Shown piece after piece: positions 1 through 9,291 of a stretch of 64,000 nucleotides of DNA. The stretch is taken from the NCBI GenBank assembly GCA_027485285.1, contig JAIXRH010000123.1, positions 1-64,000 on the forward strand, read 5' to 3'. The notes under the pieces are model-generated. The model made no database searches. It was not told the origin of the DNA and saw only the letters and a program-made list of their open reading frames with translations. Every line of letters starts with the position of its first letter. Position 1 is the first letter of the stretch. The DNA comes from Comamonadaceae bacterium. Lineage in GTDB: Bacteria > Pseudomonadota > Gammaproteobacteria > Burkholderiales > Burkholderiaceae_C. The position numbers and the translations under genes are program-made.

Positions 1-330
1 ACCGCGATCAAAGAATTCGAAGTGCGCCGCGCTGAACTCGAAAAAGCAGCGTCCGAGAAATTGGCTGCTGCACAAGCTCAAGGTGAGAAATTGGTTGGCA
101 AAGTCGTCAAAATCGGCCAAAAAGCCGGCGTAGATGGCCGATTGTTTGGCTCTGTGACCAACCATGACATCGCTGACGCGTTGACAAAAGATGGTTTTGC
201 AGTGGCTAAAGCCCAAATTCGCATGCCCAATGGCCCGATCAAGGTTGTGAGTGACAGCACAGTGGGTGTGGCTTTGCATACCGATGTGATCGTGGAGATC
301 ACTGTCTCTGTATACGGCGAAGCTGCTTAA
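1..330 (+). CDS. rplI: 50S ribosomal protein L9, C-terminal part (5' end outside window)
   Basis: Frame is open from base 1. The C-terminal L9 domain ([28 protein letters not shown]) is recognisable and the gene lies just upstream of dnaB. Confidence 0.93.
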   Translation, partial: TAIKEFEVRRAELEKAASEKLAAAQAQGEKLVGKVVKIGQKAGVDGRLFGSVTNHDIADALTKDGFAVAKAQIRMPNGPIKVVSDSTVGVALHTDVIVEITVSVYGEAA

Positions 331-350
331 GCTTTTTTGCCTCACACAAA

Positions 351-376
351 GCCGCTCTTCGGAGCGGCTTTTTTAT
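351..376 (+). terminator. Rho-independent terminator after rplI
   Basis: gccgctc-ttcg-gagcggc hairpin followed by ttttttattt. Confidence 0.85.
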
Positions 377-409
377 TTGTTCTCTGCTTTTCCCCAGCTA
401 ACCCACTTC

Positions 410-418
410 TTATCCACA
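410..418 (+). promoter_or_regulatory. Perfect DnaA-box consensus (TTATCCACA) upstream of dnaB
   Basis: Exact TTATCCACA in the rplI-dnaB intergenic region, followed by a degenerate TTATCCCAG at 422-430. Confidence 0.45.
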
Positions 419-476
419 GAGTTATCCCAGGCGTTTGGCGCCTCTGGGCTTAGGATGTGTGTTTTACAGGATCACC

Positions 477-1889
477 ATGTCAGCCGCTTCCAACAGCTTT
501 GATGAGAGCTTCTCTCACGACCAGCAAATCGCACAATTGCGCATTCCTCCGCATTCCATTGAGGCTGAGTCGAGTGTGTTGGGCGGCTTGTTGTTAGACA
601 ATAGCGCTTGGGACCGTGTGGGTGATTTGTTGAACGAGGGCGACTTTTACCGCTACGAGCACAAGCAGGTATACAGCGCTATCTTGACGCTGGTGAACGC
701 CAGCCGACCCGCCGATGTGATCACGGTCTATGAGCACTTGCAAACCTTGGGGAAGGCTGAAGAAATAGGCGGCTTGGGCTACCTCAATGCCTTGGCGCAG
801 TATGTGCCGAGTGCCAGCAATATCCGTCGTTATGCCGAAATCGTGCGAGAGCGCGCGATTTTGCGCAAGTTGGTGACGGCCAGCGACGAAATTGCCACCA
901 ACGCCTTCAACACCCAGGGCAGGGCGGTGGCCCAAATCTTGGACGAAGCCGAGCAAAAAATCTTCAACATTGGTGAAGAGGGCTCGCGCATGAAGCAAGG
1001 TTTTCAAGCCATGCCGCAGCTGGTGGTGGACTTGCTGGACCGTGTGCAAGAGATGGCGGACAACCAAAACGACATCACGGGTGTGCCGACAGGCTTCATC
1101 GACTTTGACCGCATGACGTCTGGTTTGCAGCCGGGCGATTTGGTGGTGTTGGCAGCGCGCCCTTCGATGGGAAAGACGGCGTTGGCCATCAACATCGCGG
1201 AGCATGTGGCCCTGAATGAAGGCTTGCCTGTGGCCGTATTCTCTATGGAGATGGGCGCTTCGCAATTGGCGGTGCGTATCGTGGGTTCAATTGGTCGTGT
1301 GGACCAAGGCCATTTGCGCACGGGCAAATTGAGTGATGACGAATGGCCAAGGTTGACAGAGGCCATTGAGAAGCTGCGCAACGTGTCGCTGCACATCGAT
1401 GAAACGCCTGGTCTGACCCCCAGTGAACTGCGCGCCAACGCACGTCGTTTGTCGCGTCAATGCGGCAAGCTCGGTTTGATCGTGGTTGACTATTTGCAGC
1501 TCATGAGTGGCTCCAACAGCAGCGGCGGCGACAACCGTGCCACGGAAATTGGTGAAATTTCGCGAGGCTTGAAAATGCTGGCCAAAGAGCTGCAATGCCC
1601 TGTGATTGCTTTGTCTCAGCTCAACCGAAGTGTGGAGCAGCGCACCGACAAACGCCCCATGATGAGCGACTTGCGCGAGTCTGGCGCCATCGAGCAGGAC
1701 GCGGACGTGATCATGTTCATTTACCGCGACGACTACTACAACAAAGAATCGAAAGAGCCAGGCGTGGCCGAGATCATCATTGGCAAGCAACGTAACGGCC
1801 CAACGGGCACCATCAAGCTGGCCTTCTTGAAGCCACTCACCAAGTTTGAGAGTTTGGCCAGTGGCTACAGCAGTGGTGGTGACTACTAA
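477..1889 (+). CDS. dnaB: Replicative DNA helicase DnaB
   Basis: IPPHSIEAESSVLGGLL N-domain, Walker A ARPSMGKTALAINIAEH, DYLQLM and QLNRSVEQR motifs. The in-frame ATG at 477 gives MSAASNSFDESF, preferred over the ORF-track start at 435. Confidence 0.95.
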   Translation: MSAASNSFDESFSHDQQIAQLRIPPHSIEAESSVLGGLLLDNSAWDRVGDLLNEGDFYRYEHKQVYSAILTLVNASRPADVITVYEHLQTLGKAEEIGGLGYLNALAQYVPSASNIRRYAEIVRERAILRKLVTASDEIATNAFNTQGRAVAQILDEAEQKIFNIGEEGSRMKQGFQAMPQLVVDLLDRVQEMADNQNDITGVPTGFIDFDRMTSGLQPGDLVVLAARPSMGKTALAINIAEHVALNEGLPVAVFSMEMGASQLAVRIVGSIGRVDQGHLRTGKLSDDEWPRLTEAIEKLRNVSLHIDETPGLTPSELRANARRLSRQCGKLGLIVVDYLQLMSGSNSSGGDNRATEIGEISRGLKMLAKELQCPVIALSQLNRSVEQRTDKRPMMSDLRESGAIEQDADVIMFIYRDDYYNKESKEPGVAEIIIGKQRNGPTGTIKLAFLKPLTKFESLASGYSSGGDY

Positions 1890-1902
1890 GGCTAGCCAAG
1901 CC

Positions 1903-3546
1903 TTAAAGCACTTCGCTGGCAAAGTCTGCCAGTCGTGAGCGCTCGCCACGGGCCAAGGTGATGTGGCCGCCATGCGGCCAGCCCTTGAAACGGTCCACTG
2001 CATACGTCAAGCCCGAAGAGCCTTCGGTCAGGTAGGGCGTGTCGATCTGGGCCAAGTTACCCATGCAAATGATCTTGGTGCCTGGGCCCGCGCGGGTGAT
2101 CAGGGTTTTCATTTGCTTGGGCGTTAAGTTCTGAGCTTCATCGATGATGAGGTACTTGTTCAAGAACGTGCGTCCGCGCATGAAGTTCAAACTCTTGATT
2201 TTGATGCGGCTGCGAATCAAATCATTGGTGGCCGCACGGCCCCAGTCGCCAGAGCTGGTTTCGGTTTTGGCCAGCACCTCGAGGTTGTCGTCCAAGGCGC
2301 CCATCCATGGCCCCATTTTTTCTTCTTCAGTGCCTGGCAAAAAGCCAATGTCTTCGCCCACGCTCACGGTCGCGCGGGTCATGATGATTTCGGTGTAACG
2401 GCGGTCATCCAGCACTTGCGTGAGGCCTGCTGCCAAAGCCATGAGCGTTTTACCCGTGCCGGCTGTGCCGGTGAGGGTGACAAAGTCAATCTCAGGGTCT
2501 GTGAGCAAGTTCATCGCAAAGTTTTGCTCGCGGTTGCGCGTGGTCACGCCCCACACCGCATTCTTGAGGTGAGTGAAGTCTTTGAGCGTTTTCAGCACCA
2601 CGGTGTTGCCGCGAATCTCAGTCACACGAGCATACAGGCTAGGCTCGCCAGGGGCTTCGTAATACACAAACTGGTTGATGTGAAGGTCAGGCACCAAGGG
2701 GCCGCTCAAACGGTAAAAGGTGTGGCTGCCGCTTTGCCAGCTTTCCACTTCTTTGGCGTGCTTGAGCCAAAAGTCTTCGGGCAAAGCCAAGGCGCCTGAA
2801 TACAGCAGGTCGCCGTCTTCGAGGGTCTTGTCGTTTTGGTAGTCTTCTGCCGCCAAGCCGAGCGCGCGGGCTTTGACGCGCATGTTGATGTCTTTGGAAA
2901 CCAACACCACTTCGCGCTGCGCGTGCTTGATGCGCAGGGCTTCGACCACTCCCAAAATCTGGTTGTCGGCTTTGCCTTGTGGCAGGCTGGCAGGTAGGGT
3001 GAAGTCAAGCGGCTCGGTTTGGAAGAACAAGCGTCCGCCCACCTCGATGTGGCCGGTGCCGTCCAGCTTGATGCCGGTGATGATGTCCGAGTTGTGTGAA
3101 GCCACCAAGGCGTCCAGCGAACGGCTCGTTTGGCGGGCATTGCGCGCCACTTCCGTCATGCCTTTTTTATGACCGTCTAATTCCTCGAGCACGATCATGG
3201 GCAAGAACACATCATGTTCTTCGAAGCGATACAAGCACATGGGGTCATGCATCAGCACATTGGTGTCAAGCACGAACAGCTTGGCGGGGCCTGTGTGCTT
3301 TTTCTTGGGTGTGGCTGCGCGTGCGGGCGCTGCTTTGCGCTCCCCTTTGTAAGCGGGCATGGGTTCGGATTTGAGGGGAGCAGGCGCTGCCGTTGACCGG
3401 CCCTTGGCAGCCACGGGTTCATCTGCAGCGAGTGACGCATGGCGTGGTGTTGCTTTGCGTGTGCTGCGCGATTTGGAGGGTGCGGCAGCTAAGCCTTCGG
3501 TATTCAAAAAGGCGGCACGTTTGGCGGGGGCAGGTGGCAGTGGCAT
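1903..3546 (-). CDS. PhoH family protein (PIN domain plus PhoH ATPase)
   Basis: N-terminal PIN-like KLFVLDTNVLMHDP, Walker A GTAGTGKTLMALAAGL, IIDEAQNLTPKQMKTLITRAG. Confidence 0.9.
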   Translation of the reverse strand: MPLPPAPAKRAAFLNTEGLAAAPSKSRSTRKATPRHASLAADEPVAAKGRSTAAPAPLKSEPMPAYKGERKAAPARAATPKKKHTGPAKLFVLDTNVLMHDPMCLYRFEEHDVFLPMIVLEELDGHKKGMTEVARNARQTSRSLDALVASHNSDIITGIKLDGTGHIEVGGRLFFQTEPLDFTLPASLPQGKADNQILGVVEALRIKHAQREVVLVSKDINMRVKARALGLAAEDYQNDKTLEDGDLLYSGALALPEDFWLKHAKEVESWQSGSHTFYRLSGPLVPDLHINQFVYYEAPGEPSLYARVTEIRGNTVVLKTLKDFTHLKNAVWGVTTRNREQNFAMNLLTDPEIDFVTLTGTAGTGKTLMALAAGLTQVLDDRRYTEIIMTRATVSVGEDIGFLPGTEEEKMGPWMGALDDNLEVLAKTETSSGDWGRAATNDLIRSRIKIKSLNFMRGRTFLNKYLIIDEAQNLTPKQMKTLITRAGPGTKIICMGNLAQIDTPYLTEGSSGLTYAVDRFKGWPHGGHITLARGERSRLADFASEVL

Positions 3547-3605
3547 AGATGAAAGTTAAAGAGTTAAAACGCAAGGAAGAAACTGAAAATCGGCTCAAAA
3601 AGCGA

Positions 3606-3638
3606 AAAAGCCGCCTGGAGGCCAGGGCGGCTTTTGGT
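3606..3638 (-). terminator. Hairpin terminator after the peroxiredoxin gene, possibly bidirectional
   Basis: gccgcctggaggccagggcggc hairpin with flanking A/T tracts, between the peroxiredoxin stop and the phoH start. Confidence 0.65.
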
Positions 3639-3711
3639 TGGAAACGCGTTCGCTTCTGTCAAGGTCATGAAATCACTATAACCGACCTCTGTGACATTTT
3701 TTTACCAGGTT

Positions 3712-4200
3712 TTAGGCGGTTGCAGCTGCGGCTTTCTTCAAGGCTTTGACCGCTTTGAGAACTTCGTCCACATGGCCTGGGACTTTGAGTCCGCGCCATT
3801 CTTCTTTCAGAAGGCCGTCTGCCCCTACCAAGAATGTGCTGCGTTCAATGCCTTTGACTTTTTTGCCATACATGATTTTATTTTTGACGACACCAAACAT
3901 GTGGCACATTTTTTCTTCTGTGTCAGCAATCAGCTCAAAGGGCAATTCGAGTTTGGTTTTGAACTCGTCGTGTGACTTCATGTTGTCACGTGACACGCCA
4001 AAGACCAGGGCGCCAGCTTTGACAAAGTCTTTGTACTTGTCGCGAAACTGCATGGCCTCTGTGGTGCAGCCTGGCGTGTTGTCCTTAGGGTAAAAGTACA
4101 AAACCATCACTTGGCCGTTGTGTGATGTGTTGCTGACCTTGATGCCGCCTGTTGCATTGGCTTCAAATTCGGGAAGGGGTTTATTGACAACAATTGCCAT
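3712..4200 (-). CDS. Peroxiredoxin (Bcp/PrxQ-like)
   Basis: YFYPKDNTPGCTTEAMQFRD is the AhpC/TSA Bcp signature. Start at 4200 (MAIVVNKPLPEF) or 4209. Confidence 0.9.
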   Translation of the reverse strand: MAIVVNKPLPEFEANATGGIKVSNTSHNGQVMVLYFYPKDNTPGCTTEAMQFRDKYKDFVKAGALVFGVSRDNMKSHDEFKTKLELPFELIADTEEKMCHMFGVVKNKIMYGKKVKGIERSTFLVGADGLLKEEWRGLKVPGHVDEVLKAVKALKKAAAATA

Positions 4201-4349
4201 AGCGCTCAATCAGGTGTGACAGTTCAAACGGCCGGATGAAGGAGGCGACTGTCGAGACAGCCCCCTTCCGGCAACTCGCTATTTTAACTTAGAAAGCTTG
4301 CTAAAAAGATGAAGGGGCGCATCCACCAGACGCGAAACGAAGCGTGTGC

Positions 4350-4736
4350 TTAATTATTACTTGCAGAAGTTTCGATGAGAAGTGCAGCTGCCACCTTGCG
4401 GCCTTCGCCCGCCAAAATGTTGTAGGTGCGGCAGGCCGCTTGTGTGTCCATGGTCTCAAGGCCTATGCGGCGCTTCATCAAGCCCACTTGCCATTCAGGC
4501 TTGGGAAAACGGTGGCGTTCACCACTGCCAAAAATGACCAGTTCCACATCCAACTCAGCGAGCTGCGTGAAGTGTTCGGTCCCTAAATCATCAAAACTCT
4601 GGCAATGCCAATCGAGGCGCACCCCCTCGGAGGTGATCAAGACGCTGTGGGTGATTTTTTCGCCTTGGACAGCGATCCATCCCGAGCCATAGGCAGTGAC
4701 GGACTGGGTCTCGATGCGATCGGGTTGTAATTTCAT
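4350..4736 (-). CDS. Mth938-like domain-containing protein (DUF498 family)
   Basis: SVLITSEGVRLDW, ELDVELVIFGSGERHRFP, RRIGLETMDTQAACRTYNILAGEGRKVAAALL. ATG at 4736 chosen over the ORF-track start. Confidence 0.8.
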   Translation of the reverse strand: MKLQPDRIETQSVTAYGSGWIAVQGEKITHSVLITSEGVRLDWHCQSFDDLGTEHFTQLAELDVELVIFGSGERHRFPKPEWQVGLMKRRIGLETMDTQAACRTYNILAGEGRKVAAALLIETSASNN

Positions 4737-4800
4737 AAATGCCTTGTGATCTGTGGTCAAATTATAGGTTTCACCCCGTAAAAGAGCCCTCGGAGGGACT

Positions 4801-6024
4801 TTGAAGCAGATCCAAAAATCCAACAAGTTGTCCAACGTCTGTTATGACATTCGCGGTCCCATCATGGACCGAGCGCGTCAAATGGAGGAGGAGGGCCACA
4901 AGATCATCAAGCTCAACATTGGCAATTTGGCCGTGTTTGGCTTTGATGCGCCTGAAGAAATTCAACAAGACATGATCCGCAACTTGCCCACCTCGGCGGG
5001 CTACTCGGACAGCAAAGGCATTTTTGGCGCCCGCAAAGCGGTGATGCACGAGACGCAAAAGCAGGGCATCAAGGGCGTCACGCTCGATGACATTTACTTG
5101 GGTAACGGCGCGAGCGAACTCATTGTCATGGCCACCAACGGATTGCTCAACAACGGCGATGAGTTGTTGTTGCCCGCGCCTGACTACCCACTGTGGACGG
5201 CCGCGGTCAGCCTCTCGGGCGGCACGCCTGTGCATTACGTGTGTGACGAAGACAACGGCTGGATGCCCAACATCGCAGACATTCGCGCCAAGATCACCCC
5301 CAATACCAAGGGCATTGTGGTGATCAACCCCAACAATCCCACAGGTGCTTTGTACTCGGACGAATTGCTGATGCAAATTGTTGAGCTCGCGCGTCTGCAT
5401 GGTTTGGTGATCTTCGCGGATGAGGTGTATGACAAGGTCTTGTATGACGGTGTCAAGCACACGCCCATTGCCAGCTTGAGTGATGATGTGTTGACGCTCA
5501 CCTTCAACTCGCTGTCCAAAAGCTATCGCTCCTGTGGCTACCGTGCCGGATGGTTGGTGGTGTCGGGCGACAAAAAGCCGGCTGCCGACTACATCGAGGG
5601 CCTCAACATGCTCTCGAATATGCGCTTGTGCGCCAACGTACCAGGACAGTGGGCGATTCAAACCGCCTTGGGCGGCTACCAAAGTATCAACGACTTGGTG
5701 GGCGAGGGCGGTCGGTTGCGCAAGCAGCGCGACTTGGCCTATGAACTCATCACCGCCATTCCTGGCGTGACGTGTGTCAAGCCCCATGCGGCGCTTTACA
5801 TGTTCCCGCGCTTGGACCCCAAGGTGTACCCCATCCAAGACGACCAGCAGTTTTTCTTGGAGCTGCTCCAAGAAACCAAGGTGATGCTGGTGCAGGGCAC
5901 GGGCTTTAACTGGAAGAGCACAGACCATTTCCGCATCGTGTTCTTACCGCATGAAGACGACTTGCGTGAGGCCATTTCACGTATCGCCAAATTTCTTGAA
6001 AACTACCGAAACAGAAAAGCATGA
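4801..6024 (+). CDS. alaA: Pyridoxal phosphate-dependent aminotransferase, AlaA-like (alanine transaminase)
   Basis: KSNKLSNVCYDIRGP, LNIGNLAVFGFDAPEEI, PAPDYPLWTAAVSLSGG, NPNNPTGALYS closely resemble E. coli AlaA (YfbQ). TTG start preceded by GGAGGGAC. Confidence 0.85.
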   Translation: MKQIQKSNKLSNVCYDIRGPIMDRARQMEEEGHKIIKLNIGNLAVFGFDAPEEIQQDMIRNLPTSAGYSDSKGIFGARKAVMHETQKQGIKGVTLDDIYLGNGASELIVMATNGLLNNGDELLLPAPDYPLWTAAVSLSGGTPVHYVCDEDNGWMPNIADIRAKITPNTKGIVVINPNNPTGALYSDELLMQIVELARLHGLVIFADEVYDKVLYDGVKHTPIASLSDDVLTLTFNSLSKSYRSCGYRAGWLVVSGDKKPAADYIEGLNMLSNMRLCANVPGQWAIQTALGGYQSINDLVGEGGRLRKQRDLAYELITAIPGVTCVKPHAALYMFPRLDPKVYPIQDDQQFFLELLQETKVMLVQGTGFNWKSTDHFRIVFLPHEDDLREAISRIAKFLENYRNRKA

Positions 6025-7331
6025 AACCGATTCAAGTAGGCCTGTTAGGCATTGGCACTGTGGGCAGCGGCACGTTTGAAGTGCTCAACCGTAACCAAGA
6101 AGAGATCCAACGTCGCGCGGGTCGCGGCATTGAAGTCACGATGGTGGCAGACCTCGATCTGGCGCGTGCCAAAAGCATTGTGGGCGCCAACGTGCAAGTG
6201 GTGGACGATGCGCGCAAGATCATCGCGAACCCCGACATCGACATCGTGGTCGAGCTAATCGGCGGCTACGGCATTGCCAAACAATTGGTGCTGGAAGCCA
6301 TTGGGGCAGGCAAGCACGTGGTCACCGCCAACAAGGCCTTGCTCGCTGTGCATGGCACAGAAATTTTTGCTGCCGCCCACAAAAAAGGCGTGATGGTGGC
6401 GTTTGAAGCTGCGGTGGCGGGGGGTATCCCCATCATCAAGGCCTTGCGCGAAGGCCTGACGGCCAACCGCATTCAGTGGCTGGCCGGCATCATCAACGGC
6501 ACGACCAACTTCATCTTGTCTGAGATGCGCGACAAGGGTCTGGCCTTTGACGACGTGCTCAAGCAAGCGCAAGCCCTTGGCTACGCTGAAGCGGACCCGA
6601 CCTTTGACATCGAAGGTGTGGACGCGGCCCACAAAGTTACCCTCATGTCGGCCATCGCGTTTGGCGTGCCAGTTCAGTTTGACAAGGCCTATTTGGAAGG
6701 CATCACAAAGCTTGAAGCCCAAGACATCCGATACGCTGAACAACTCGGCTACCGCATCAAGCTGTTGGGTATTTCTAAGCGCACGGCCGCGGGTATTGAG
6801 TTGCGTGTACACCCTTGTTTGGTGCCAGCCAAGCGCTTGATTGCCAACGTTGAAGGCGCGATGAATGCCGTGATGGTGCATGCCGATGCCGTGGGCACCA
6901 CGCTGTATTACGGCAAAGGCGCGGGCAGTGAGCCCACCGCCAGCGCCGTGATTGCCGACTTGGTGGACATTACCCGTTTGCACACCGCAGACCCGCTGAA
7001 CCGCGTGCCGCATTTGGCGTTTCAGCCCGATGCCATGAGCAGCTTGCCCATTCTGCCGATGGCCGACGTGGTGACCAGCTATTACCTGCGCATGCGCGTG
7101 GCCGACCAAGCCGGCGTGCTGGCCAAGGTCACAGGTATTTTGGCCAATGCCGACATCAGCATTGATGCCGTGTTGCAACGCGAAGCCGGTGAGGGCGAGA
7201 GCCACACCGACCTCATCATCTTGACCCACGATTGCGTAGAAGCCAAGATGAGCCAAGCCATTACTGAGATGCAACAGCTCAGCACCGTGTTGGCCCCGAT
7301 CATCCGCATCCGCAAAGAAGAGTTGAACTGA
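6021..7331 (+). CDS. hom: Homoserine dehydrogenase
   Basis: GLLGIGTVGSGTFEVL Rossmann motif, GIINGTTNFILSEM, C-terminal ACT domain. ATGA overlap with the preceding gene. Confidence 0.95.
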   Translation: MKPIQVGLLGIGTVGSGTFEVLNRNQEEIQRRAGRGIEVTMVADLDLARAKSIVGANVQVVDDARKIIANPDIDIVVELIGGYGIAKQLVLEAIGAGKHVVTANKALLAVHGTEIFAAAHKKGVMVAFEAAVAGGIPIIKALREGLTANRIQWLAGIINGTTNFILSEMRDKGLAFDDVLKQAQALGYAEADPTFDIEGVDAAHKVTLMSAIAFGVPVQFDKAYLEGITKLEAQDIRYAEQLGYRIKLLGISKRTAAGIELRVHPCLVPAKRLIANVEGAMNAVMVHADAVGTTLYYGKGAGSEPTASAVIADLVDITRLHTADPLNRVPHLAFQPDAMSSLPILPMADVVTSYYLRMRVADQAGVLAKVTGILANADISIDAVLQREAGEGESHTDLIILTHDCVEAKMSQAITEMQQLSTVLAPIIRIRKEELN

Positions 7332-8764
7332 TGCTGTATTTGTCCACGCGCGGCGACCCCGAGCGCAAGCGTTTTTGTGAAATCCTCCTCGAGGGCTTGG
7401 CCCCCGATGGTGGCTTGTATTTGCCCGAGCATTACCCCCAACTTGACGGTGCAGCGCTCACGCGCTTGCGCACCACGTTCAGTACGCAGGGGTATGCAGC
7501 CTTGGCGTTTGAAGTCCTGTCCCTCTACATCGACGACATTCCTGCGGCTGACCTGAACGCCCTGTGTGTCAAAACCTACACCCAAGAGGTGTACGGGACT
7601 GAGGCCATCGTGCCGTTGCGCCCTTTAGAAGACGGCTTGTGGGTCGAGGCTTTGTCGAATGGCCCCACGCTTGCATTCAAAGACATGGCCATGCAATTGC
7701 TAGGCAACTTGTTTGAATACGAGTTGGCGCGTCGCGGCGAAGAGCTGAATATTTTTGGTGCGACCAGTGGTGACACCGGTAGCGCAGCCGAGTACGCCAT
7801 GCGCGGCAAAAAGGGTGTGCGTGTGTTCATGACCAGCCCGAACGGTCGCATGAGCCCTTTCCAGCAAGCGCAAATGTTCAGCTTGATGGACGAGAACATC
7901 CACAACATTGCCATCGAAGGCGTGTTTGACGATTGTCAAGACTTGGTGAAAGCCGTGTCCAATGATTTGGACTTCAAAACCAAATACAAAATTGGCACGG
8001 TCAATTCCATCAACTGGGCACGTTTGTTGGCCCAAGTGGTGTATTACTTCGCAGGCTATTTTCAAGCCACTACAACCAACAGCCAACAGGTGAGCTTCAC
8101 TGTGCCGAGCGGTAATTTTGGCAACGTGTGCGCTGGTCATGTGGCCCGCATGATGGGGTTGCCCGTAGACACCTTGGTTGCGGCCACCAATGAAAACGAT
8201 GTGTTGGACGAGTTCTTCCGTACCGGCATTTACCGCGTGCGAGGCAGTGCCGACACCTACGAAACATCTAGCCCGTCGATGGACATTTCCAAAGCCAGCA
8301 ACTTCGAACGTTTTGTGTTTGATTTGCTCGGTCGCGATGCCGCGCTGACCAAAGACTTGTTTGGTGCGCAACTCTCGAAAAACGGCAAGTTCGACCTGAG
8401 CGCTCACCCGCACTTTGCAGACGCTGCCACGCGCTTCGGTTTTTCCAGTGGAAAAAGCACCCACACCAACCGGTTGGCCACCATCCAAGACGTATACAAG
8501 CGCTTTGGCGAGATGATCGACACCCACACGGCAGACGGCGTGAAAGTGGCGCGTGAACATCTCAAGCCCGGTGTGCCCATGATCGTGTTGGAAACCGCGT
8601 TGCCCATCAAATTTGCGGCCACCCTCGTGGAGGCCTTGGGCCAACAGCCTCATTGCCCTGCCAAGTTTGAAGGCATTGAGGCGCTCCCGAAGCGCGTGCT
8701 GGTGATGAAGGCAGATGTGGTGCAAATCAAAGCCTACATCACCCAGCATTGCGACCCCGCATGA
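7331..8764 (+). CDS. thrC: Threonine synthase
   Basis: MLYLSTRGDPERKRFCEILLEGLAPDGGLYLPE, LAFKDMAMQLLGN, GATSGDTGSAAEYAMRGK. Confidence 0.95.
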   Translation: MLYLSTRGDPERKRFCEILLEGLAPDGGLYLPEHYPQLDGAALTRLRTTFSTQGYAALAFEVLSLYIDDIPAADLNALCVKTYTQEVYGTEAIVPLRPLEDGLWVEALSNGPTLAFKDMAMQLLGNLFEYELARRGEELNIFGATSGDTGSAAEYAMRGKKGVRVFMTSPNGRMSPFQQAQMFSLMDENIHNIAIEGVFDDCQDLVKAVSNDLDFKTKYKIGTVNSINWARLLAQVVYYFAGYFQATTTNSQQVSFTVPSGNFGNVCAGHVARMMGLPVDTLVAATNENDVLDEFFRTGIYRVRGSADTYETSSPSMDISKASNFERFVFDLLGRDAALTKDLFGAQLSKNGKFDLSAHPHFADAATRFGFSSGKSTHTNRLATIQDVYKRFGEMIDTHTADGVKVAREHLKPGVPMIVLETALPIKFAATLVEALGQQPHCPAKFEGIEALPKRVLVMKADVVQIKAYITQHCDPA

Positions 8765-9291
8765 AGGTCGTCGCCTTTGCTGGCTATTCTGGGTCAGGTA
8801 AAACAACCTTGGTGGAGCAGCTGATTGGCTGCATGCGCATGAAAGGTTTGCGCGTGTCCGTGGTCAAACATGCCCACCACAACTTTGACATCGACAAGCC
8901 CGGCAAAGACAGCTGGCGTCATCGCGAGGCTGGTGCGTTTGAGGTGTTGGTGGCGTCCAACCAACGCTTGGTCTTGCAGCGACAGTTTGAGCAACCTGTG
9001 CAGCTGTCGGTGCATCATTTGTTGGCCGAGGTGTATGACGGGGTGGACTGGGTCTTGGTCGAGGGTTTTAAGAAAAGCGATTTGCTCAAGGTCGAAGTGT
9101 GGCGCAAAGCGTCTGAGCAACCTGTGCGTTACCCGCATGACGATTTTGTGGTGGCCATTGCCACCGATTCGCCGCAAGACATGCCAGAGGCTACTTTGCG
9201 TCCTGTGTTGGACCTCAATGACCCTTATGCCATCACCGAATGGTTGGTGACCAATGAAGACCGCTTCGATTACACAACACCTTTGCTATGA
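8761..9291 (+). CDS. mobB: Molybdopterin-guanine dinucleotide biosynthesis adaptor protein MobB
   Basis: MKVVAFAGYSGSGKTTLVEQLI Walker A, KHAHHNFDIDKPGKDSWRHREAGA. ATG at 8761 overlaps the thrC stop. Confidence 0.9.
   Translation: MKVVAFAGYSGSGKTTLVEQLIGCMRMKGLRVSVVKHAHHNFDIDKPGKDSWRHREAGAFEVLVASNQRLVLQRQFEQPVQLSVHHLLAEVYDGVDWVLVEGFKKSDLLKVEVWRKASEQPVRYPHDDFVVAIATDSPQDMPEATLRPVLDLNDPYAITEWLVTNEDRFDYTTPLL

Noticed and set aside
4771-5928. Long antisense ORF (385 aa, minus) opposite alaA
   Set aside because: Lies fully opposite a well-conserved gene. Composition (His/Val/Gln/Ala-rich) is typical of a shadow ORF produced by codon bias.
6255-7274. Antisense ORF (339 aa, minus) opposite hom
   Set aside because: Shadow ORF opposite a confident homoserine dehydrogenase. 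No recognisable domain.
7700-8806. Antisense ORF (368 aa, minus) opposite thrC
   Set aside because: Shadow ORF. Overlaps thrC and the start of mobB and has no family motif.
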